From an uncultured Lactobacillus sp. (GTDB lineage Bacteria; Bacillota; Bacilli; Lactobacillales; Lactobacillaceae), in assembly GCA_946487795.1 (NCBI GenBank), contig CAMLUN010000008.1, positions 1 through 36,951 of the forward strand: DNA of 36,951 nucleotides, written 5' to 3'. The notes under the pieces were generated by a model. It was not told the DNA's origin and did no database searches. It was given only the letters and a program-made list of their open reading frames with translations. The position numbers were made by a program, and so were the translations under genes. Shown here piece by piece: positions 30,898 through 36,951 of the stretch. Positions within the stretch are counted from its first letter, which is position 1, and the number at the start of each line of letters is the position of its first letter.

Positions 30898-31206
30898 TTA
30901 TTTATTAATTTGTTGAGCGTAATTTCGAGCGTTATATAGTTCGTAAACAATAATGGTTTCAATTAGAGTAATAATGCAGATTAAGAGAAATGTATATACC
31001 TCAGGAAGAACGAAGAGGAGGATTAACAGGATCCATGAAAACCAACTCCACTGGGTTTCAATCTTAATTACTCGTTGAACCCGTTTGGTTGGGGTAATCC
31101 TTCCTGAACGTTGAAAAATATCACGAATTTGGGCAAACCATTTAACTTCAAAGAAACTCTCAATCATAAAAATAATGATCAACGTCATTAGGTAAATATG
31201 TGCCAT
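30898..31206 (-). CDS. Small integral membrane protein of unknown function
   Basis: A 102-residue protein with an N-terminal hydrophobic segment (YLMTLIIIFMIESFF), a basic middle part (IFQRSGRITPTKRVQRVIK) and two further hydrophobic segments (WSWFSWILLILLFVLP and YTFLLICIITLIETIIVY). I do not recognise the family. I start at ATG 31206, which has AAAGGAG upstream; the open frame extends to 31269 without a ribosome binding site. It follows the ClC channel gene by 71 bases on the same strand and may be transcribed with it. Confidence 0.65.
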   Translation of the reverse strand: MAHIYLMTLIIIFMIESFFEVKWFAQIRDIFQRSGRITPTKRVQRVIKIETQWSWFSWILLILLFVLPEVYTFLLICIITLIETIIVYELYNARNYAQQINK

Positions 31207-31277
31207 GTTTTTAAACTCCTTTAAGCATGATGCAAGGTTAAGTTTAGCTGTTTCATAGTTAATAAGCAAACATCATA

Positions 31278-32534
31278 CTACTTTGCGAGTCTTGCATTAA
31301 CCCACCGCGAGACAGCAATCGATAATGCAACTCCTAGGGCAAGGGGGATAAAGGCTGTAAAGTTCAAATGACAGACTTCAAATAACATGAACATCGCCAT
31401 GAGAGGTGCTTGTTGAGAAGCAGTTAGAAAATAGGCCGCTCCAAGTACAGCACACTGGGTAATTGTTACTCCTGGCATAATTTGGACATAGAGCATCCCC
31501 AAGAAAACACCGATAACAGCACCAAGTGAAATTGAAGGTGTCAGGATCCCACCATAAGCCCCGCTCTTGATGCTAAGGAGGGTTACCACTGCTTTAGCAA
31601 TGAAACCGAAAAGAAGGGCTAAAATAACGTTTTTATTGATAGTAGTGGTGCTCATCGCCAATTGAGCTAACCCACGACCATTTCCCATTATTTGCGGGTA
31701 GAAAGCAGCCACAATCCCGGTGATGATCCCCATTAACGGTAGCTGGTAGAGGACGTTTTTGGTAACCGCCCGGTGAGCACTTGCCTTTTTAACTCCCAGC
31801 TTGAAGTAAGCACCTATAATTCCAAGAAGTGGTGCCAGGATGATTACGATTGGAAGGATCCGTAGTGAAGGAAAATTTTTGGAGCCAACCAAGTAATAGG
31901 GCTTATATCCCTTAACAATTGATCCAATTAAAGTTGCGATTACGGACATTGTTAAACTAACAGCGACTACTCGAGCGTTAACTTTCTTGTAAAGTAACTC
32001 AATAGCAAAAACCGCACCTGTGATTGGCGCAATATATACCCCCGAGAAACCAGCACCGGCAGCACACGCAATTAGCATTTTTTGGTCTTCTGGGTCAAGC
32101 TTTAAGTAACGGTTATTAGCAAAGTGTCGTTCCCATTTCTGAGCAATTGCGGCACCGGCTTCCCGTGGTGCTAATTCACGACCAATGGAATTTCCCGTTC
32201 CCACGTAAAAGATCTGTGTAACAACATGAATTAGTGTTTTGACTAACGGCATTGTTTTACCAGTAATTGCTTTACTGATACCGACTGGGCGGTAATTCTT
32301 TTGAAGATAGTACCAGACGATTGCAGCAATCGCAGAACCAACAAAAACGGAGATAAATCGGTGCCCTGGACCAACAAAAATATCAACCGGGATCCGATTG
32401 CTCTCTTCAAAGTTAAGAAAGTATTTTTCTGATAAATCAAGAAGAATACTTAATAGTAAAGAACTAGTCCCCACGATCACCCCAAGTACAATCGTAGCAA
32501 TGACTAAAGGAACATTTTTTGAAATCGACTTCAT
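31278..32534 (-). CDS. ClC family chloride channel / H+-Cl- exchanger-like protein
   Basis: A 418-residue membrane protein with about ten hydrophobic segments, of the voltage-gated chloride channel family. The conserved anion-path motifs are altered. The usual GREGP is GRELAPREAGAA, keeping the gating Glu, and GxFxP appears as GGILTPSISLG. This form is seen in a subgroup of lactobacillar ClC proteins. The N-terminus is cytoplasmic and basic; there are no CBS domains. I start at ATG 32534; an in-frame ATG at 32549 overlaps the likely GGGAGAGAG ribosome binding site. Whether it moves chloride, fluoride or another anion cannot be decided here. Confidence 0.85.
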   Translation of the reverse strand: MKSISKNVPLVIATIVLGVIVGTSSLLLSILLDLSEKYFLNFEESNRIPVDIFVGPGHRFISVFVGSAIAAIVWYYLQKNYRPVGISKAITGKTMPLVKTLIHVVTQIFYVGTGNSIGRELAPREAGAAIAQKWERHFANNRYLKLDPEDQKMLIACAAGAGFSGVYIAPITGAVFAIELLYKKVNARVVAVSLTMSVIATLIGSIVKGYKPYYLVGSKNFPSLRILPIVIILAPLLGIIGAYFKLGVKKASAHRAVTKNVLYQLPLMGIITGIVAAFYPQIMGNGRGLAQLAMSTTTINKNVILALLFGFIAKAVVTLLSIKSGAYGGILTPSISLGAVIGVFLGMLYVQIMPGVTITQCAVLGAAYFLTASQQAPLMAMFMLFEVCHLNFTAFIPLALGVALSIAVSRWVNARLAK

Positions 32535-32663
32535 TCTTCTCTCTCCCATGAATATTTATACCTCGTTAGTTTATAACACCAGAAAGCAGAAATAAAGTCT
32601 CTCAAGAGAATCAAGTAATTTAGGTGTATGATAAAAGAAAAAGGTAGATCTAGGTGAGCTGAA

Positions 32664-32762
32664 ATGGACAAACAACCGACTAAAAAGGATGCAATTATGT
32701 TAATTATTGTTGCCCTCGCTGTGGTAACCATCCAGGGAATTTGTGCGCAGTTAGGTAAGTAG
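32664..32762 (+). CDS. Predicted 32-residue single-pass membrane peptide
   Basis: A short frame begins MDKQPTKKDAIM, continues with a hydrophobic stretch (LIIVALAVVTIQGIC) and ends AQLGK. AGGTGAG (32652-32658) is 5 bases before the ATG. The charged N-terminus followed by one membrane segment is typical of real bacterial small membrane proteins. It ends 8 bases before the next gene, whose ribosome binding site AGGTGG overlaps its stop, so the two look co-transcribed. Confidence 0.5.
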   Translation: MDKQPTKKDAIMLIIVALAVVTIQGICAQLGK

Positions 32763-32770
32763 GTGGCGAG

Positions 32771-33573
32771 ATGACGCATTTAGTTAGTAGGAAGCAGTCA
32801 CTAACTGATTGGCAGCGGGTCCAGTTAGCTCAGCTTGAATATCATGACTGGCACTTGGGAGAAGATGTTTTGTTGCCAGATGGCCAGTTAATTGGTGAAG
32901 TGATCAAGGTGATTTGGACGGCCGATGGATTTCGGGCGACAGTAATTCGTTCAGCCGCTTATCCTCAAATAATAGTTCTCTTTCGTGGATCATCTGGCGT
33001 TCGGAAAGGTGATCCGACAACGTGGACTAACGAGTGGCTTCGGGTTAACCTCCCAATTGGTAACGCAATTATTAACCAGGTTCCTGATGTTCCTCAGGAG
33101 TTATGGACGGCAAGCAAGGAATTTAATCATTTATTAGCTAGTTACCCGCAAATGACCTTCTTCCTTTATGGACACTAATCAATGCACAATTTGCTTTAGC
33201 TAACTGTCATTACCCTGAGCGGATTAGTGCAGCGTATCTTTATGAAGGGCCTAATCTTTACTGGTTACTAGATGCCAAGCAACGGCAAACAACAACCCTT
33301 CTTCGCTGTCAAATATTTAACTATATTGATCCGCTTGATGTGGTTGCATTAGGGTATATCGATATGGAACATACGATTGGATTACTCCGGGTGATTGATT
33401 CGATGATGACTAGCCCAATTAACCAGCATATGTGGGGTGGCTATCAATTTGATAAACAGCAAAATTTACTACTAGAGAATGATTTTTGGCAAAACAGGCG
33501 GGCACAAATTGATCAACGACTGATTACTGCAGTTCAAAAATTAAATCAAAATAATGATGAATGGGAGCGTTAA
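32771..33573 (+). pseudogene. Lipase-like alpha/beta hydrolase (DUF2974-type), frameshifted at the GHS motif
   Basis: The first frame (135 codons, to 33178) reads VLFRGSSGVRKGDPTTWTNEW and runs up to FFLYGH, where a TAA follows. The continuation is in another frame: LINAQFALANCHYPERISAAYLYEG, then YIDPLDVVALGYID, to a stop at 33573. Joined, they make a class 3 lipase-like protein of about 265 residues with a GHSL nucleophile motif. The observed CACTA would become CACTCACTA, coding H-S-L, if one copy of a four-base CACT repeat had been lost at 33173-33177. The nucleophile Ser is missing and the C-terminal half is out of frame, so the gene is most likely inactive. AGGTGG serves the ATG. Confidence 0.8.
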
Positions 33574-33576
33574 AAG

Positions 33577-34062
33577 ATGAATTTACCATTTATGGATGAT
33601 GCCACGATTAATTTTTTCAGTGGTAAATTAACTTTAGCTGAGGTTGATGCCTTATTTCGGACAATGCCATATGAATTGGATTATATTAATGCGGATGATG
33701 AATATGTTTGGTATTCACCAAATAGCTGGCGTGATGATCAGCGTCTTCATCAGCGCCTTAGTCATAATGTTCTTGGTTGTCATCCCCAACGAGTTGTACC
33801 AATGGTTAAGCAGGTCTTAAAAATGTTGAAGACAGAGGAAAAGGATATGGTTGAGTCACCTCAGATAATGGATGGTCAACGAACTTTAATTCGCTATTAT
33901 GCGATCCGTAAGCCTAATGGTCATTATTTAGGAGCATTACAAGTGACAGAAAATGTTGAACATATCTGTCAGCTTTGTGAGCAACATGTTTTTAAACACG
34001 GGATCATAGAGGGACAAGTCATTGATGGTGTTTCATCAGCGTCAATTAATGAAAATAAATAA
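33577..34062 (+). CDS. PAS domain-containing protein (DUF438 C-terminal-like)
   Basis: A 161-residue soluble protein. The central part (about 30-140) looks like the PAS domain found at the C-terminus of DUF438 proteins: FRTMPYELDYINADDEYVWYS, then LGCHPQRVVPMVKQVLKML, and RYYAIRKPNGHYLGALQVTENV. Such domains may bind a cofactor or ligand; no output domain is present here. A CxxC pair (HICQLCEQH) lies near the C-terminus. It follows the lipase-like pseudogene after 3 bases, so it was probably its operon partner. No specific function can be given. Confidence 0.75.
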   Translation: MNLPFMDDATINFFSGKLTLAEVDALFRTMPYELDYINADDEYVWYSPNSWRDDQRLHQRLSHNVLGCHPQRVVPMVKQVLKMLKTEEKDMVESPQIMDGQRTLIRYYAIRKPNGHYLGALQVTENVEHICQLCEQHVFKHGIIEGQVIDGVSSASINENK

Positions 34063-34075
34063 ATCATTTAATATA

Positions 34076-34126
34076 GAAGGGTGTAATAAAGGCAGAATGA
34101 AATTTCTGCTTCTATTACACCCTTTT
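34076..34126. terminator. Terminator between the PAS gene and the GcvH-like gene
   Basis: AAGGGTGTAATA pairs perfectly with TATTACACCCTT, and inside it GCAGAA pairs with TTCTGC. Five T residues follow. The converging genes on both sides may use it. Confidence 0.9.
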
Positions 34127-34140
34127 TGAGCTACGAGTTA

Positions 34141-34491
34141 TTATTTGATTTTAATTTCCAATAAAGTGGGGTTTGCTTTTCCAGTAAGATTAGCAGGATC
34201 GCTTTGATAATTACTTGCAATTTGGCTAATGATACCGTTAACTGGCGATTTGAACGTTTCGACTGCTTTACCGCCTTCGATGTCAATCAGCTGTGAGTCA
34301 GTAGTAACTTTTTCGCCAATTCGCGGCGTATCTAAAAAGGTAATGGTAGCAAGCTCCTTGATTATCTCTGTACTTAAGCCAACTTTAACAATGGTACCAG
34401 TTTGTTGCCACCATAAGCCATTATCTTCATGGTGAATAGGTGATGATTTGCTAAACAAGGACTTTATCCAGGCAAAAAATTGTTGTAACAT
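34141..34491 (-). CDS. GcvH-like lipoyl carrier protein
   Basis: A 116-residue protein resembling the H protein of the glycine cleavage system. The lipoylation site is K75 in DIEGGKAVETFKSPVNGII, matching the usual ESVKA...SPVSG pattern. The N-terminal FFAWIKSLFSK is amphipathic and unlike standard GcvH. No gcvT or gcvP gene is near. Instead the gene follows a lipoate ligase gene by 6 bases, so the two form a carrier-and-ligase pair. Similar GcvH-L proteins in other Firmicutes and streptococci are paired with macrodomain and sirtuin genes; these are not present here. Confidence 0.85.
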   Translation of the reverse strand: MLQQFFAWIKSLFSKSSPIHHEDNGLWWQQTGTIVKVGLSTEIIKELATITFLDTPRIGEKVTTDSQLIDIEGGKAVETFKSPVNGIISQIASNYQSDPANLTGKANPTLLEIKIK

Positions 34492-34497
34492 TTTAAC

Positions 34498-35526
34498 TCA
34501 CTTCCTACTCAGAATTAAGTCTGCTAGTTCCTCGGGTGAAATTTGACCAAGGTTAGCTTCAAGGTTGGATTGTTTTAGCGATGAAATTAAGGACGAAGAA
34601 TCTAACTTAGTTCCGTTTAAATTATGTTCAATAATAGCCGGGTCTCCGGTCGTAAAGAAATCGCCATAAATTTTAATGGCAGTAATAACACCATTGCTTT
34701 CATTAAAATTAAAAGAAACTGTCCCAATTGGGAAATGTTTAGAAACATAGTTATCAAATCCAGGATTATGACCGTAATTCCATGAGTCAGTTCGGTATTG
34801 CTTATCTAGTCGAGAGTCAATAATTGACCAATCGTGATCAGTAAGATGGTAGGTTTCTACCTGATCCATCGAATCGACCCCAAACATGTGACAAAGCAAG
34901 TATTCCTTAAAGTCTTCGGTTGTCCAATGCTGGTACTTCTCAGGCAGGTAGGGCTTGATGTTAGTAACTCGAGCATTCACTGATTTAACGCCCTTAGAAG
35001 CTAATTTATCTTGTTCTGGGGTAAGTACTTCATTAGCATTCTGCATATTAAGGTCAAACATTACGGTCCCACCAGCAGCATACGAATTGTCGCCCTTAAC
35101 GATCGCCATTCCTGAAAATTTTTTGCCATCAATTGTCATATCATTCCGACCACTGACTTCAGCTGAACTAATACCGAGATCATGCAAAGCGTCAACAATC
35201 GGATCGCCAATTGCGTGAAAGTCACCGAATTTACTAGTATCGCCAACAACAATATTTTCGAATACTAAATTGCCAAAATCATGGTAAACGGCACCGCCAC
35301 CACTTGACCGACGAACTAATTCGATTTGGTGCTCTTTGAGATAGGGTAAGTCAATTTCGGCATAAGCGTTTTGGTTAACGCCAATAATGACGGATGGCTG
35401 GTTAATATAACAAATTAAGCCATGACCCTTTAGCCTCAGATCATTAATTAGATAGTTGTCTAATGATTGGTTTACCAGAGCATCATGAACTGGTTTGCCG
35501 TTTCTGCTGGTATCGATAAAAAACAT
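34498..35526 (-). CDS. lplA: Lipoate-protein ligase
   Basis: LplA activates free lipoate with ATP and joins it to a lysine of a carrier protein. The 342-residue protein has the family motif RRSSGGGAVYHDFGNLVF at about 71-88, GRNDMTIDGKKFSGMAI with the catalytic Lys, and a C-terminal accessory domain of about 90 residues. I start at ATG 35526 because GAAGGTG is then well placed; the longer frame to 35535 would begin with GTG inside that site. It is transcribed with the GcvH-like gene, its probable substrate. Confidence 0.9.
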   Translation of the reverse strand: MFFIDTSRNGKPVHDALVNQSLDNYLINDLRLKGHGLICYINQPSVIIGVNQNAYAEIDLPYLKEHQIELVRRSSGGGAVYHDFGNLVFENIVVGDTSKFGDFHAIGDPIVDALHDLGISSAEVSGRNDMTIDGKKFSGMAIVKGDNSYAAGGTVMFDLNMQNANEVLTPEQDKLASKGVKSVNARVTNIKPYLPEKYQHWTTEDFKEYLLCHMFGVDSMDQVETYHLTDHDWSIIDSRLDKQYRTDSWNYGHNPGFDNYVSKHFPIGTVSFNFNESNGVITAIKIYGDFFTTGDPAIIEHNLNGTKLDSSSLISSLKQSNLEANLGQISPEELADLILSRK

Positions 35527-35559
35527 TGCAAACACCTTCTTTTAAATAGTTACGCTTTC

Positions 35560-35588
35560 ATTATAGGCGCTACTAGTCTTAATTAATA
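35560..35588 (-). promoter_or_regulatory. Promoter of lplA-gcvH-like
   Basis: On the minus strand TATAAT (35565-35560) follows TATTAA (35588-35583) at 17 bp. The -10 box is perfect but the -35 is weak. Confidence 0.5.
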
Positions 35589-35615
35589 GTCGTTAATTTT
35601 ACGATAAAATACTAA

Positions 35616-36263
35616 TTACTTTACCAATGTCTTAATTTTTTCGATGGTTTCCGTAATGTTTTTACTATTCAAAACGAGGGAGATCATTGATAAACCAGCT
35701 ACACCAGTTTTTAAAACTTCTGGAATGCTCTCTAAAGAAAGGCCGCCAATTGCAACTAGGGGATGGGTACTCAATTTATTTAGTTCTTTAAGTTTAGTGA
35801 GGCCCAAGACAGGATCCGCATCGACCTTTGACGTGGTTTCAAAGACCGGACCACAACCGAGGTAGTCAATGGCAGATAATTGATTTGCTTTTTCAACTTC
35901 AGCAGCCGTGTTGCATGAATAGCCAATAATTAACTTGTCGGCTGCTTCTTTAATTACCTGCTCAATCTTTTCATCATCCTGACCAACATGAACACCATCA
36001 GCACCGACACGCAAGGCCATTTGAACATCATCATCAATCAAAACAGGGATTGAGTAGCGGTTTCCCATTTCGACTAGGCGCCTTGCCATAACTAGTCGTG
36101 CATCAGCAGTCATGGTTGAACTGTCTTTTTCTCGATATTGAAATGCGGTAATTCCAGCTTGCATTGCTTCTTCTACTTTTGCGAGGAATTCGTAGGAATC
36201 ATGGTGGGTATCTTGAGTTCCGCCGACAAGGTATATTTGTAACATTTTTGGATTAAAGTTCAT
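35616..36263 (-). CDS. thiE: Thiamine-phosphate synthase
   Basis: ThiE joins hydroxymethylpyrimidine diphosphate and thiazole phosphate to form thiamine phosphate. The 215-residue TIM barrel shows YLVGGTQDTHHDSYEFL, FQYREKDSSTMT (pyrophosphate and pyrimidine contacts), VPVLIDDDVQMAL, ADGVHVGQDD, IGYSCNTAAE, YLGCGPVFETTSKVDA and PLVAIGGLSLESI, all in the usual order. AAGGAG lies upstream, inside the end of thiD. The start overlaps thiD by 11 bases, so the two are likely translated together. Confidence 0.95.
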   Translation of the reverse strand: MNFNPKMLQIYLVGGTQDTHHDSYEFLAKVEEAMQAGITAFQYREKDSSTMTADARLVMARRLVEMGNRYSIPVLIDDDVQMALRVGADGVHVGQDDEKIEQVIKEAADKLIIGYSCNTAAEVEKANQLSAIDYLGCGPVFETTSKVDADPVLGLTKLKELNKLSTHPLVAIGGLSLESIPEVLKTGVAGLSMISLVLNSKNITETIEKIKTLVK

Positions 36264-36951
36264 TATTATCGCTCCTTATTTTTGCCCAATGGTTTAGCGG
36301 GCCATGACCGTGACCAACATTAATGCCTTGCTTAATTGTTGCTTCAACATAAGCCTTTCCGATTTTGAGGGCATCTTTCATTAATTTGCCCTTAGCGAGT
36401 TCAGCAGTGATACAAGAAGAAATAGTATCACCAGTACCATGAGTATTCCGAGTTTGCTTCCGCTTGGCGGTCATCCAAAATGAGTGACCATCAGCTAATA
36501 ATACAAAATCGTTTGCTTCATCGTTACTTGAAAAGTGGCCACCCTTAACCAGAACGTTCTTGGCTCCCATTGATTGAAGACGGTGCCCAGCAACTTCCAT
36601 TTCAGCTTCTGTTGTGATCTGCATTTGAGCTAATTCTTCAGCTTCTGGAAGGTTAGGAGTAATCAAATCAGCAAGTGGCAATAGTTGTTCACGAACCACA
36701 CTAATTGCATCATCACTTAAAAGTTTAGCACCACCTTTAGCAATCATCACGGGATCTACCGTTAATGGGCCAAAATTATATCGCTTGAGGTTATTGACAA
36801 CGGTTTTGACGCGGAGGGGATCAGCTAACATTCCTGTCTTGCAAGCCCGGATCTTAAAATCAGCAGCTAGGGAGGCAAACTGTTCATCAATTAATTTTGG
36901 TGGCATTGCTAGGGCATCCTGAACGCCAAGGGTATTTTGAGCTGTTACCGC
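36253..36951 (-). CDS. thiD: Hydroxymethylpyrimidine / phosphomethylpyrimidine kinase (partial, 5' end outside window)
   Basis: ThiD phosphorylates hydroxymethylpyrimidine twice for thiamine synthesis. The frame is open to the window edge: AVTAQNTLGVQDALAMPP precedes the internal ATG at 36906, and AVTAQNT is a ThiD hallmark, so the true start is beyond 36951. Also visible are ACKTGMLADP, VDPVMIAKGGAKLL, DLITPNLPEAEEL, VLVKGGH and the ribokinase-fold end motif NTHGTGDTISSCITAELAKG with the catalytic Asp. It is the upstream partner of thiE; thiM would be expected further upstream, outside the window. Confidence 0.94.
   Translation of the reverse strand, partial: AVTAQNTLGVQDALAMPPKLIDEQFASLAADFKIRACKTGMLADPLRVKTVVNNLKRYNFGPLTVDPVMIAKGGAKLLSDDAISVVREQLLPLADLITPNLPEAEELAQMQITTEAEMEVAGHRLQSMGAKNVLVKGGHFSSNDEANDFVLLADGHSFWMTAKRKQTRNTHGTGDTISSCITAELAKGKLMKDALKIGKAYVEATIKQGINVGHGHGPLNHWAKIRSDNNEL

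Noticed and set aside
1..36951. tRNA, rRNA, CRISPR, insertion sequence or prophage
   Set aside because: I looked on both strands and found no direct repeat arrays, transposase motifs, cloverleaf-type sequence or rRNA segments. The recombinase at 1-814 has no attachment site or phage gene beside it.

Overview
The window is a low-to-moderate GC Firmicutes chromosome segment, most likely from a member of the Lactobacillaceae (a Limosilactobacillus-type species is my best guess). The support is the long-form Lactobacillus thymidylate synthase, Asp23/AmaP, YpmR-YpmS, YozE and DegV family proteins, strong AGGAGG ribosome binding sites, and a T-box and LexA-type operator of the Bacillus class. No rRNA, tRNA, insertion sequence, prophage or CRISPR array is visible. 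Most of the window is ordinary core genome; the interest lies in the regulatory DNA and in a few damaged or divergent genes.

Layout. 1-814 (minus): 5' part of a XerD-like recombinase that has lost its catalytic residues. 960-5573 (plus): cca, an ABC-F ATPase, thyA and dihydrofolate reductase, converging with a hemolysin III-type membrane protein. 6379-10700: degV, then a tight run of GDSL hydrolase, YpmS, YozE, rbgA and rnhB. 10747-13878: dprA (its ribosome binding site lies inside a terminator-like hairpin) and topA. 13996-15558: a mutarotase-like gene and plsY, converging. 15780-20304: parE-parC behind a promoter with a near-perfect LexA (SOS) box at the expected transcription start. 20452-21387: Mn-dependent pyrophosphatase. 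21491-21987: a frameshifted GNAT acetyltransferase.

The most interesting region is 22029-24474. A promoter is followed by a 19-codon leader peptide ending in Tyr-Ala-Phe-Trp-Phe, then five mutually exclusive RNA pairings ending in an intrinsic terminator, then an AraT-type aromatic aminotransferase and a D-2-hydroxyacid dehydrogenase. The pairing scheme is what a classical amino-acid starvation attenuator needs, and the two enzymes together would convert Phe, Tyr and Trp to aryl-lactates. I do not know of a description of this attenuator.

24625-28823: msrA; a hydratase (minus) behind a T-box leader plus a second Ile-rich leader ORF and a 13-bp hairpin; a second aminotransferase; and a divergent triosephosphate isomerase paralogue. 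28881-30061 (minus): amaP, DUF2273 and asp23 envelope-stress module. 30292-36951: a GNAT gene, a ClC-type channel with a small membrane protein, a predicted 32-residue membrane peptide, a lipase-like pseudogene broken exactly at its GHS nucleophile motif, a PAS-domain protein, a GcvH-like lipoyl carrier with its own lipoate ligase, and overlapping thiD-thiE (thiD runs off the window).
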